Shown in pieces: positions 52,101 through 60,000 of a DNA stretch of 60,000 bases (position 1 is the stretch's first letter; each line of letters starts with the position of its first letter). Both the position numbers and the translations under genes were made by a program. The notes beneath the pieces were generated by a model. The model saw only the letters and a list, made by a program, of their open reading frames with translations. It had not been told where the DNA came from and ran no database searches. The stretch comes from Hydractinia symbiolongicarpus (Eukaryota; Cnidaria; Hydrozoa; Anthoathecata; Hydractiniidae). Where the stretch lies: positions 8,682,001-8,742,000 of the forward strand of contig NC_079889.1 of NCBI RefSeq assembly GCF_029227915.1, read 5' to 3'.

Positions 52101-55100
52101 GCTTAAAACTTCATTTTTTAAGAAAAACACATGAAAGCCATTTTTTGGTACCAATCCCACGGTATTAATTATTTACTCAAATTTCCTAAAGACTTTTAAC
52201 TTGAAGAGAAATAATGCAATAATATCAAAAAATAGAAGGAAACTAACACAAACTAAATTTTTTTAGCTGCATTTATTTTACAGCTACACTTATTTCACAG
52301 CTACACTTATTTTACAGCTACTTGACAATTTAGAGACGTCGAACTGAGAAATTAAAGTTGAGAAACAAGTCTTACTAAGATCTTTTCGTGCACATGTGGA
52401 ATGGTCTAAGATTGCAAACGGATGACTGCTTTCATTAAAACATGCCAATAAGAAGGAACAACTTTTGAAATACCCAACGGTATTAATAGTTACATTCGTT
52501 TTGGGGCATTGATGTATCAAAACAATAGTGAAATGGCCATGCAATGCAAAAATGACATCAAGGGGAGACCAAATCTTCTGTATATTATACGAAACCAATA
52601 CAAACTTTGTAGGTTGGAAATCAGCGTTGTTTTGGATAGTATTAATTGCATCTTTAATAACATAAAGTTGATTCAGGTTACAACTTTCAGTGTATGCCAT
52701 TTTTGTTACAGTGAGATTGTAAAAACGTTTGAAACCTTGATGCCGATTTGGTAAATTTCCAAAAATCGTTATCTAAAGCAAATGAATATATTCATGTAAT
52801 TAAGCGGTTTCACAAAGTTTCTTTTCTGTAACTTTTTAAAAAAAATATATTTGTTGGAGTTTATGCATGAAAGAAGGACGCGCAATCGCGAATCGGTTAA
52901 AAAAGGTATGGACCAAATAAAACGTTTTAATTGATACTGTCGGTAAAAGGAGACTATATATTTTAAAGTGAATTTTCATGTTTTTAATCAAATGCAAAAT
53001 CTAATATGGCAAAGTGAGAGATATTTTGCAATTTTTATTGACCGCAACACATTCTGCACAACAATGTTAAACGCAGAACCAAAGTGACAGGTCAGAAACA
53101 TTTTAAATTACATACGTAAAGTTTCTCAGTAATGTTTCCGTAAACTTTTCCCAGAATTTGCATTTTTATATCTTCTTCAAAATTTTTCAGTCTTGCAAAT
53201 CTCTGCAAGTCGACGTCTTTTAACATAAACAAGTTGGCCGCCCCGTGTACAGGAGAGCATCCTAAGATATTAAACACAAAAAAAGTTAACATAATGACAA
53301 AAATAAAATAAACAAAGAAAAGAAGAGAAGGATGACATTTGAGCCAGTACATGAGAATAATTATTCCAAGTTTATATTCGCTATTTTTTACCTGTTTCCG
53401 GGAAAATAGAGATATCAAATTAATTTTGCAAAAATGATAAAAGCAATGCCTCTTGCAGGCATTACCACATCGCAGCAATAACATAAAAACTCACCTGCTT
53501 TGCATTCGTCTCTTCCACTGGAATGAAATATATATCTACCAAGCTTGTTCATATTCGTGTTACTCATTAGATACACTGCATTTCCGTAGTTGTAAAGTAA
53601 CTTAACATTTATCACAGAGCATTGCAGAAGGATTGCAGCTTCGGAAATTTCCCCAAACGTGTTTAAATAATCGTATGTTAGAAATAGGTAACTTTGTTTT
53701 AACCCGTCATGAGCGATTACTATTTGATATGTGCTGTTATGAGTAGGAAATGTATTAACGTGTACGTCCTTAAATGTTATAATGATTGCGCGGCTCATAT
53801 TTGGCGCATGCGCGTAAACCAGCTTTATGTCAGAATTTATTTCTGAAATTAGCGTTGTTTCGTTTGTTTCTCTGTAGTAAATGCTATCAGCAATTGAAAC
53901 TGATATGGAATCGAAATTGTAAAAAGGGAAGATGAAAATGTTTGAACCATCTCGGTGTAACAGTTGCACAGCAAATCCACTCTAAGGCAAAAAATGTGTT
54001 CACTATAGCATAGAAGTTAGAGAAATAAAAACAAAACAAACATAAAAACTGGATGCACTAATGAATTATAATGAGCATACTACTATAATGAATATACTAA
54101 TATATGTTTAAAGAGTCTTCTTGGTGTAATGCTGGCAACACAAAGAAAAACAGTCAGTTATTTCTGAGCATTTACACGAATTTCAAAAAGAGTAGGCGCA
54201 ACATATTTACACAGTACAGGTGGCAGCATGTTATGAAGGTAAATTTTTTAAATGTTTCAGTTACAACCATACACGAGATATATTAAAAAAAGTTGGGAAA
54301 GCTTTCTGCGCAATTAATTACGTAGGTCATTTTATACAAGGTACACGCAATTTTAACTTGTCAATGTTTAAAGCGGCCTTAAGACATAGGATCTTAGGTT
54401 ATTTGGCTAGATCCTAGATTGATAATTGTTGCTAACGATAGCTTAGCCATTTTATTTAAATCCGTGGACCTTTCCCAGCCGGCACAAAGACGTCTTAAGA
54501 ATGTCTAAAAGACGCATGCGACGACGTCTAAAAAACGTCTAAATCTGGTCTATTTTGTCCGCTTTTAAGACGTCTTTCGCAAAAGGTCTGTTAGACGTCG
54601 ACTAAAAGACGTTTGTTAGACATCTTGATTAAACTTTTTTTAAACGTGTTGTAATAGACGTACTTAACTCGTCTAAAAACAAAATGGACTAGATTTAGAC
54701 GTTTGGTGGACGTCTTTGTTAAACAGTTTTAAAGACGTCTTGCAGTGAAGCACACTTTTTGTCGGGTGCGAAGATTTAACACGAAATTTCAATTTTTAAT
54801 AAATAGCTAGGATATTTTAAAGTTAAGGATTCCACTGAAATTTTGAAACGTATTTCGCAAGATTGTGTTTTCTAAGGAACGTTTTGTTGTGTACAGCTAC
54901 ACTTGTGTTTGATTGGATACCGAAAACATAGTTATTGGCAATATTCTTGGAGGTAATTATTGAATTTATCACTTACTGTTTGGGTAAAAACTAACATGTT
55001 GTTAAAGAGAGATGGCTGGCGGAAAGGAACAGTACGTATGCAAGATTCACATTTTTCCAGCATTACATCGCCAGAAGAATTTCCATAGGGATATAGTTCT

Positions 55101-57614
55101 AAACAGAAAAATAGAGATAGACATTTAAATAGCAAAATCTGTTTCCTGATACGAAAGCCTATTCGTTTCAATACAGTGTCTTATCTTTAAATTAAATAAA
55201 ATATGCACTGCTATAAAGACATGATGATCTCAGCTTGTTAGTGTCTAATAGGAATCCCTAAATTACATAATGAGCTAGTCACGTGTGAGAGTTGAAAAAT
55301 CAAAAATAAGTGCATGTTTTTTACAAAACATGAGACGAAAAACAGGGAATAGAATCACGTATTATAACTTTTACACGGAAACGAACATCAAGAAATAAAT
55401 TGTCTGCACCAAATAGAAATATTTTGTTAGGCGTCCTCCCAGATCTATTTACATGTCCTCTCTATTTAGAGTTACTTAAAGAAGTACTACATTTTATACT
55501 TATGTAAACTCAACCAAATTTATTTTTGTTATAACAAACCACAACATTGGTTGAAGTAAAAAAATATTTTTTAACAATATCTTCATACCATACCTGCTTT
55601 TGCACAGCGAGTTGTCAATAACAGGACGTGTCTTCCGGGCATTCCAACGTTTGACGTATGAGCTAATGACTTACTTTTAGTACTATTATAATACAAACGG
55701 TGCCCACATGCGCGTTCGGAAAATCCAACGGTTGCACCATTACTTTCAAGTCGGTAGTAGTTCAATATAACATAAGTTTGATTTCCATCTGTTGCAAAGA
55801 CAGCTTGGAACGTGTGTGCTTTTGACTGATACTTCACACCAATATAGTTTACAACAATGATTTGATTGGCAAAAAATGATTTGAGAGAGTATCGTGATAT
55901 GTCCTTATTTGCTGCTTTTAAAAGATGAGATTGATTCATATGGTATGAATTTATGATTCCGTCTTTGAATGGTGTTTCCATGTTATAAACAGCCATCACT
56001 GTATCCTTGCCATTTATGGATGGTTTACCAACGGATATAGAGGACACTGATATTACACCGTTTCTATTAACCTTTAGAACAAAAATGTTTAGGCTTTTGT
56101 ATATTAAAACTCTTTCTACATTATTAGAAAGCAAAGAGATAATATTTTGCTTACGAATATATGATCCGAGGGTTTTGAAAACATTAAGAAAGGTAATGAT
56201 AACGTATGTTTTTTTTGTTTAAGTCTGTCTTCTTCTCCTTCCGTTGGATAAAGTACTAAAAATAATAGAAAGAGTAACGTAATTAATTGCGATCTAAAAA
56301 TTATTATATATTTTTTTGTTTATATAATTTTGAAGTTTGTCAGTTCCCGCGCATAGTTATTTAAAATTTGACACACGGCGCTCTGATTGGCTGCTAATAA
56401 ACAATTATCGTCGCGCTATGATTGGTTTTTCAATTTTAATTATGTTTTTCTCAAAAAATAAAACTTATATACGACATACTGGCGTACTTTCGTTAATAAC
56501 TCTGGAACCATAAATGGTATTACCCTGAAACTTCCAGTAGTTGACTTTTTATCATTTTGGATCAGAAATATAAAATTAAAAAATTCCAAAAATTTGCAGC
56601 AGGTGGTGTACCACGCCCATTTTTATAAGCGGTGTTCCAATTATTCTTAACATTTTGGTATATGGATATTATAAAGAACTTAAAATGTTATTATTTAGGT
56701 TTATATGTCTAAAGATGTTCAAATAACTTGCGCCCTTTGCTTTTACCGCCCTTTGGCGCTCGAGGGCGTTATCTTTTGTATTTAGGGAACGTCCACTTAT
56801 GCCCTTTTTCGCATGATTTTTTGTATACAATTTTAAAAAGGAAAATGTTTTAGCGATTATGGCACCTCATAAATATATTGTTTGAAATTTAAACCCTAGA
56901 TATTTATGTTACTGAAAGCTGTAAATGGAAAATGTGAACATCGACCTATCTTGGAAGTAAAAAAAAAACAAGTAATAAATCCCCTCAAAATGTGAATAAT
57001 ATTTTACATTGGCGCCCCAAAAGTCAAAATAGCTAAAATGTTTATTTAATTATTAAATTTAACATTATTTTTAATATTTACAAAAGAAGAATAAAAATCT
57101 ATCATGAAGTTACACAAATTCGAAAATAAAATAAAAAGTTACTGACAGTCATCATTAACACAAATGAAAAAAAAAACAGAAACAAATTTTAAACCTTACC
57201 TGGTCTTTGTTGACATTTCGTATGTTCTAGTCTGACGTATTTCTTCACTTTTCCACAGACTAGTTCAAAGGGGCAGTAATTGACATAACCAACTACAGAT
57301 AACTGCAAACTCCCACCTGATCCTGTGACGAAGTTACAAGGAGATGTGACAATATAACTGATTTGATCATTTATGGCAAAAGTGATATCGAATTCATTCA
57401 ACGTGAAGATATCATCTTTCATTTTGTATTTTACTTTTTTTACGCTATCCGCTGTAAAATGTTTATCGAAAAAATTATCCTGAATATCTTTATTCATTGA
57501 GGACAGAACGGAGGGATCGCACGTCTCGTTAAAGGTAACATTCTGTATCTTTACGTCATGAATTCTTGCTCTCGAATTTACATTACTGTTGTGACGCAAT
57601 CCAAAGATATGAAT
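36762..57614 (-). CDS. NIDO-array / FN3 receptor tyrosine kinase (5' partial)
   Basis: Twenty exons give 1,855 codons with every junction phase consistent. In order: 57614-57200, 56255-56155, 56071-55594, 55098-54977, 53981-53495, 53261-53116, 52772-52376, 51864-51752, 51415-50914, 50367-50246, 49832-49325, 48411-48139, 47927-47646, 47288-47140, 46930-46684, 41572-41280, 40641-40448, 39496-39259, 38933-38866, 37194-36762. Product: six NIDO modules (the first lacking its front half), two FN3-like modules, a transmembrane helix, a tyrosine kinase domain and a tyrosine-containing tail. It should act at the plasma membrane as a ligand- or matrix-sensing receptor. NIDO modules are otherwise known from extracellular-matrix and adhesion proteins such as nidogen, tectorin and mucin-4. 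The signal peptide exon was not found and is probably past base 60,000. Module exons are all phase 1-0-1, allowing duplication without frameshift. The kinase lacks the catalytic-loop Asn. The kinase class resembles FGFR/VEGFR-type RTKs but I give no symbol. Confidence 0.85.
37195..38865 (-). other. Last RTK intron, with short tandem repeats
   Basis: Contains small direct duplications (ACTGGCATAATT at about 37490-37514; ATTGATATGCTGTCAAAAA at about 37581-37618). A locally CG-richer patch with a CCAAT motif lies at about 38490-38660 and could be an antisense promoter, but no gene follows it. Confidence 0.4.
38866..38933 (-). CDS. RTK exon: 68-base linker of the cytoplasmic tail
   Basis: Found because the C-lobe exon ends in phase 0 and the last exon needs phase 2. 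This segment has a good acceptor (TATTTTTTGTAG), stays open (KRVLDNQRSVKATP and following) and ends AG/GTAGTA in exactly phase 2. The alternative, a longer last exon from 37301, is possible but adds an odd hydrophobic stretch. Confidence 0.65.
39259..39496 (-). CDS. RTK exon: kinase C-lobe
   Basis: Reads [20 protein letters not shown] through ECWSFSVDSRPSFNEI, the C-lobe with the conserved Arg, ending DRLMVKK at a GTAAAG donor. The acceptor is TTTTTCAG. Confidence 0.95.
39948..39985. repeat. 13-bp inverted repeat in an RTK intron
   Basis: ACTTAAAGATCAC at 39948-39960 is followed by its exact reverse complement at 39973-39985, with a 12-base loop. No element is recognised around it. Confidence 0.8.
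40448..40641 (-). CDS. RTK exon: catalytic and activation loops
   Basis: Starts YVHRDLAARTVFLT: HRD and the tyrosine-kinase AAR signature are present, but the Asn after AAR is Thr (codon ACT). ADLGL replaces the DFG motif. The activation loop has a Tyr pair (NDYYKREY) and then PIKWMAPES. The exon ends KSDV in phase 2. Confidence 0.93.
41280..41572 (-). CDS. RTK exon: alpha-C helix to hinge
   Basis: Contains the alpha-C Glu (LANELKLLIHI), GEHRNIVNLVGACTK, and the hinge LLTEYCEMGSLAKYLR, as in FGFR-type kinases. It ends in the alpha-E helix (QVADGMSFLKERK) at a GTAAAA donor. A 5.1 kb intron with a transposon separates it from the preceding exon. Confidence 0.92.
42097..43640 (+). pseudogene. 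THAP/DDE_Tnp_4 transposase, decayed
   Basis: Bases 42097-42450 encode a THAP-like finger (CAVGVCNN, then VICSNHFEYEKPT). The next frame (42317-42868) has a Ser/Thr-Pro region with five repeats of the form LLSPT, ending YTGCPYQKFF. Bases 42998-43243 encode the helix-turn-helix (LPFRFGIST) and YWQIPDKTQ, then HHFSGTCNKWE and GDCTKQYVEHSK. Later frames hold DDE-domain pieces: SPAYAGSSIDRFITEDTN, FDKGFNVQDLF and VNERLKEF. Many stops and frameshifts mark it as dead. It is unrelated at base level to the THAP element at 3876, but the architecture is the same. It lies in an RTK intron on the opposite strand. Confidence 0.8.
43970..44604 (-). pseudogene. SAP and SWIM-domain accessory gene of the transposon
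   Basis: Bases 44604-44407 encode a SAP-like DNA-binding motif (WSVENLRSYLLAWGG, then ADLIKKALAAEL). Bases 44254-43970 encode a SWIM-type zinc finger (TGKCGYIAGYSESCKHVFAL). The two frames are separated by stops. ISL2EU elements are known to carry a THAP transposase plus a second gene with a YqaJ nuclease. In related genes, SAP and SWIM motifs precede YqaJ, and no YqaJ part is visible here. It faces the transposase tail to tail. Confidence 0.65.
44850..44925 (+). repeat. Possible tRNA/SINE fragment
   Basis: Contains TGTTCGAATCT, close to a B-box, after a GAGCACCGACACGGG stretch, then a poly-T-rich tail. There is no clear A-box. Confidence 0.3.
45022..45285. repeat. Two diverged tandem copies in an RTK intron
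   Basis: The block with GTCA.CTAAATG, TTTTCGACAAAA, TTGGCACAGTTAACAAAAAA and AAAATTTTGATTTTTGTCA occurs twice in a row, about 115-125 bases apart. Confidence 0.8.
46684..46930 (-). CDS. RTK exon: juxtamembrane segment and kinase N-lobe
   Basis: Contains KYEFPRTHISLIKVIGEGEF, with the glycine loop GEGEFAQV intact, and the ATP-binding Lys in VVAKTLK. A ~24-residue basic insertion (KFHPRKDRTEKLV and following) sits between beta-2 and beta-3, longer than is usual for RTKs. The WEFPR-like juxtamembrane motif resembles FGFR/VEGFR-type kinases. Confidence 0.9.
47140..47288 (-). CDS. RTK exon: transmembrane helix
   Basis: Encodes EPPKSSQDY, then a ~22-residue hydrophobic helix (TIIISATVSSLVFITFVLAA) and a basic stop-transfer CYYRRKNQNKNK. 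Phase 1 in, phase 0 out. It fixes the orientation: the NIDO/FN3 array is outside and the kinase inside. Confidence 0.9.
47646..47927 (-). CDS. RTK exon: FN3 module 2
   Basis: A 94-codon phase 1-1 exon. FN3 hallmarks: QMVLHWTTPTRLFGND with the early Trp, IITHWSKDRH in strand C, and YLFNASTGSNHKLTIVLSTA for the Tyr/Leu of strands E-F. It lies next to the membrane. Confidence 0.8.
48139..48411 (-). CDS. RTK exon: FN3-like module 1
   Basis: A 91-codon phase 1-1 exon, the usual symmetry of shuffled FN3 modules. The second half has the FN3-like pattern YEFEDLYQTNVYRIELMD and then a short linker (EVSPAKF). The GTACGC donor at 48138 is chosen because it gives the required phase; a downstream GTAAAT would not. 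Confidence 0.6.
49325..50367 (-). CDS. RTK exons: NIDO module 6
   Basis: Front exon 50367-50246 reads AFYPYGIAEGDRALERGDN, very close to the canonical NIDO opening. Rear exon 49832-49325 reads VTSNGLIS, MDFDTSFSGVIYYRQTKD, NVVIVTYVDV and HTFQTVIAYNNNNQTFLILN. This is the best NIDO match in the gene. It ends NSTQG and joins the first FN3-like exon. Confidence 0.92.
50914..51864 (-). CDS. RTK exons: NIDO module 5
   Basis: Front exon 51864-51752 reads ILYPYDTRTYQDD and ends AKSMI. Rear exon 51415-50914 reads IGDGYLEI at the N.NG.IS position, then AASKDISSYS, LLIVTFAVL and FTFQAVIASDERETYAILNY. NTSNIGIPGRHV parallels HTSNVGMPGRHV of module 2, showing common origin. Confidence 0.9.
52376..53261 (-). 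CDS. RTK exons: NIDO module 4 (divergent type)
   Basis: Front exon 53261-53116 starts GCSPVHGAANLF and ends EKLY. Rear exon 52772-52376 starts ITIFGNLP, as module 1 starts IHIFGLRH. The end VGYFKSCSFLLACFN, then DHSTC, parallels VGYVNYCPFELVCGK and HTKC in module 1. The donor at RKDL (A/GTAAGA) is required by the phase of the next exon; reading through gives an early stop. Confidence 0.75.
53495..55098 (-). CDS. RTK exons: NIDO module 3
   Basis: Front exon 55098-54977 starts ELYPYGNSSGD, the classic NIDO opening. Rear exon 53981-53495 starts SGFAVQLL and contains IYYRETNE, AIIITFKDV and YQIVIAHDGLKQSYLFLTYD. The long intervening intron holds the AGACGTC-rich repeat. It is the partner of module 6. 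Confidence 0.9.
54470..54745. repeat. AGACGTCT-palindrome cluster in an RTK intron
   Basis: About 275 bases with more than ten matches to AGACGTC or close variants (GACGTCT, AGACGTT), starting after CCCAGCCGGCACAAAGACGTC. This looks like a dispersed repeat built from short palindromes rather than a simple tandem repeat. Confidence 0.7.
55594..56255 (-). CDS. RTK exons: NIDO module 2
   Basis: Front exon 56255-56155 starts VLYPTEGEEDR and ends DHIF. An 83-base intron follows, then rear exon 56071-55594 beginning VNRNGVIS, the NIDO N.NG.IS motif. Core elements: AANKDISRYS, then IIVVNYIGV and HTFQAVFATDGNQTYVILNY, matching the NIDO consensus closely. It ends TRCAKAG. It is the partner of module 5. 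Confidence 0.9.
57200..57614 (-). CDS. RTK exon: NIDO module 1 (divergent type), rear half
   Basis: Starts IHIFGLRH after a TTTTTTAG acceptor and ends QQRPG at a GTAAGG donor (phase 0 to 1). It contains the core pattern SSMNKDIQDNF and an ITFAIND strand, with four or more Cys towards the end (VNYCPFELVC, HTKC). It matches module 4 better than its neighbours. Its front-half exon is missing from the window. Confidence 0.75.
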
Positions 57615-57689
57615 CTAAAAAATAATTTTTACGTTTAAGGACGAATTACGATGTTTATTTTAATAACTTATTTTTGCTATGCTGCCTGA

Positions 57690-58190
57690 TTACGATACTC
57701 ACTGAACTTTTCTATTGATGTATTAGCCACCTGCTTGTTAAATTTTCAGGTCCCATACCTGTCAGCCTAAAATATTGGTCATTAACCGAAACTACCCCCT
57801 GAATATTTCCTAATCGGGAAAATATAATGACTTTTTTAGGATTATACTTAGAAGTTGAAACTTACAACACAACTTTATTTCATCAATGGGAAGATTCTGC
57901 GGATTTTCTGGGTTTTTTTTACTTTACCTAAAAATCGGTTTGGCGGGCGATTCTTTCTATTCTTTTATACGACTTTGATACGATGTAAAATCCAGAAAAG
58001 AGTCCCTTCAAGGACTTTACACAGACTGCGAAAAAATTCGTTAAAGAACTACAGTAATTGAATTTTAAAAAGCTAGTGGTATTTTCAACAAATCTTTGAT
58101 GACGTCACAGAAAAATTGTTCCTTTTATAACGTAATTAGTGCTGCAAGTTTGATTCAATGTTGAAGTCCTTTCAAAAGTTGTAGAATTTC
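57690..58190. repeat. Diverged copy of the 27470-28209 element, ends lost
   Basis: Shared strings in the same order: GGTCCCATACCT, ACCGAAACTACCCC/CTCGAAACTACCCC, a CATCA.GAAGA segment, GATGACGTCACAGAA and AAGTTTGATTC. The G/C hairpins and terminal repeats are absent. Confidence 0.65.
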
Positions 58191-58676
58191 GGACTAAATA
58201 GCATTAATAATTTCAATCAACATTCGATTGCAGGAAATCTCAACAAGATCGTCAAAGGTATTGAAAAAAAGGAGAACTGTTCTTCTTCTATGATAAATAA
58301 GAAAATGTGACATAGAACAACATGTAAATTATTATCGTAGTAATCCAGGAAAGATACGTATGCGCCTGATAGTGCTTGAATACAACTTTTCATCCCTTTT
58401 GCTCATAAGTCAATTCTATTCGTACCGTTCAGACGACCAGAACACCCCTTCCCTGTAAATTGATGTAATTACTAAAAAAAATGATGTTAAGACTGACTGA
58501 GTGGCATAGAATCTTTTGCCTGTCTATACGGTTTCTTCTAGAAAAATGGATGATGTCAATCCTATTTTGTTCAGGTTAATCTCGAGTTAAGATGATTTCT
58601 TAAAAATTATGTTACTATTAAGAAGTATAGAAGGAACGTTCGTAAGAAAATAGTGATGCAACCTGAGTTGCGTTGT

Positions 58677-60000
58677 AATTCGGGGCAAATCGAGACAGCG
58701 GGGAAGATGAGACACTTTCTTTCTCTAATTAATCTGTGATATATCATATAAAAGTTAGAGGTCTATTAAGTTGAGTTTTTCGGTTAATTACACGAAGTGA
58801 ATGCGGGAAGATGAGAGAAAAAAGTGACCAGTGGTGCCTAACATTTTTGTGGTGAAACTGGAAAGATAGGCGATACATTTATACTTTTATTTGTTTTTTT
58901 CTGTATAGATGGTTATGTTAAGAAAACAAACAGAGCATCATGGGATGTAAAAGTATGGAAATTGCCATTAAAGCAGTAAAAAATAATCCAGAGAGAATCC
59001 AGAAATCCAGAAAGCCTCAAACTCTTTTGATGTACCGAAAGACGCGTTACATAGACGTGTTACAAACAAGTTAAAAGCCATACCGACTGATATATCTATC
59101 ATAAATTTACTAGGTGCATATCGTAAAGTACTGAGTGATAATCAAGAAAACGAACTAGCTGACTATATTGTTAAAATGGACAATTCATGGTATGGTATGA
59201 CAATTACAGAACTACAGGGAGTTGTGTTTGATTATTGCGAAAAAAATCAATCCCTGCTTTGACAAAATAAAAACATTAGGTCGAGGTTTCGTGGCAGGAT
59301 TTATGAAGCAACAAGGCATCTTATCAATACGAAAACCAAAAGCAGTTTCCTTGAATCGTTAATTTGATCTGAACAGAAATGGCGTTTGCCGATATTTTGA
59401 CTGTAACCAGTGCTGAGAGAGATCAGACAGCTACCATTTTATTAGCTGTTAAAGCTACAGGTTTTTACGTGCCTCCTATGGTGATTTTTTAAACGAAAAA
59501 GGATGAAGGATAAAACTAATTGACCATGCTCCAGCAGGAACCTTAGGAAAATGTTTAGGTAGTGGTTGGGTTGACGGTGATTTTTTCATGGAATATATCA
59601 GTGAAACATACACATTGTAGATCTAAAAACCAAGTTTGTTAATATTGGAAGGGTATAAGTCACATACAAACTGAATGCATGCTCTGATTGGTTAAAAAGA
59701 CATCCAGCTCGTAGGATTTCATCGACAAAGTCGGTAAACTTTCTGCCAAGCATTCATGAAGTCTGCTTCGTTTGAGACCGCCAACGTCGTATTCATCAAC
59801 TGCAAACGATGTTTAGTTAATTATGCCAAGTATGCAGGTAAACCAGATGAGCAAATAACACAGTCTCTCTAACATCTTTCCAGTTCCTTAAGTAAAAGCT
59901 AAACAAAGCAAGAGGGAAGGGGGACAATCCGAAATTTTACCAGGCTCGCCATAGAAGAAATACTGCGAGAGCAGAATGAAAGCAGAACAGAGAAGAACAA
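58677..60000 (+). pseudogene. Tigger/pogo-like transposase, frameshifted, runs off the window
   Basis: The left flank GGGGCAAATCGAGACAGCGG and GGAAGATGAGACAC resembles ends of Tigger-type elements. The ORF opens near 58942 (MGCKSMEIAIKAVKNNPERI), shifts frame, and continues as the CENP-B/HTH region (RVTNKLKAIPTD, LSDNQENELADYIV, WYGMTITELQGVVFDYCEKN). The DDE part appears in pieces (TATILLAVKATGFYVPPMV, then KRMKDKT). Multiple stops show decay. It lies upstream of the visible RTK exons. Confidence 0.7.

Noticed and set aside
57620-58660. Search for the missing front-half exon of NIDO module 1 and a signal peptide
   Set aside because: The only plausible donor site (near 57700) lies in a dispersed repeat copy, and no YPY-type opening is seen; the exons are probably outside the window.

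Overview
The window reads as AT-rich nuclear DNA from an animal, most likely a cnidarian and perhaps a hydrozoan. It has spliced genes with GT-AG introns, a receptor tyrosine kinase, a rhodopsin-like GPCR, and dense THAP/DDE, hAT, Tigger-like, SINE and MITE-like repeats. The phylum is inferred from this mixture; no marker gene fixes the species.

Layout. 1-5,290: a broken THAP-domain DDE transposon whose first 886 bases are duplicated almost perfectly, cut by a tRNA-derived SINE. 6,650-7,480: hAT transposase debris. 8,698-12,145: a small dispersed repeat split by a 3.3 kb terminal-inverted-repeat element (16-bp perfect ends, 5-bp target duplication) that carries two tandem arrays. 12,913-13,845: an intronless, unrecognised 310-residue acidic protein. 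14,655-14,897: an RNase H scrap of an LTR retroelement. 14,900-21,430: no gene recognised. 21,437-29,283: an eight-exon plus-strand gene for an unrecognised 429-residue single-pass membrane protein; its introns hold MITE-like repeats. 29,284-35,040: repeat-rich with no convincing host gene. 35,048-35,944: an intronless seven-helix receptor whose last codons lie in a minisatellite.

36,762-57,614 (minus strand) is the main find: at least 20 exons of one receptor tyrosine kinase, with every splice phase agreeing. The ectodomain is a run of nidogen-type (NIDO) modules, then two fibronectin-III-like modules, one transmembrane helix, a kinase domain and a tyrosine-rich tail. The six NIDO modules form two copies of a three-module cassette. 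The kinase keeps the Lys, Glu, HRD and APE elements, but the catalytic-loop Asn is Thr and DFG is DLG. The 5' end (signal peptide and first half-module) is not visible and probably lies beyond the right edge, behind a Tigger-like insertion at 58,680-60,000. A large intron holds a second THAP/DDE transposon with a facing SAP/SWIM gene, resembling an ISL2EU element.

The type I membrane protein, the GPCR and the NIDO-kinase are all plausible cell-surface proteins, but nothing here shows that they work together. The GPCR and the kinase gene converge with only about 0.8 kb between their stop codons.
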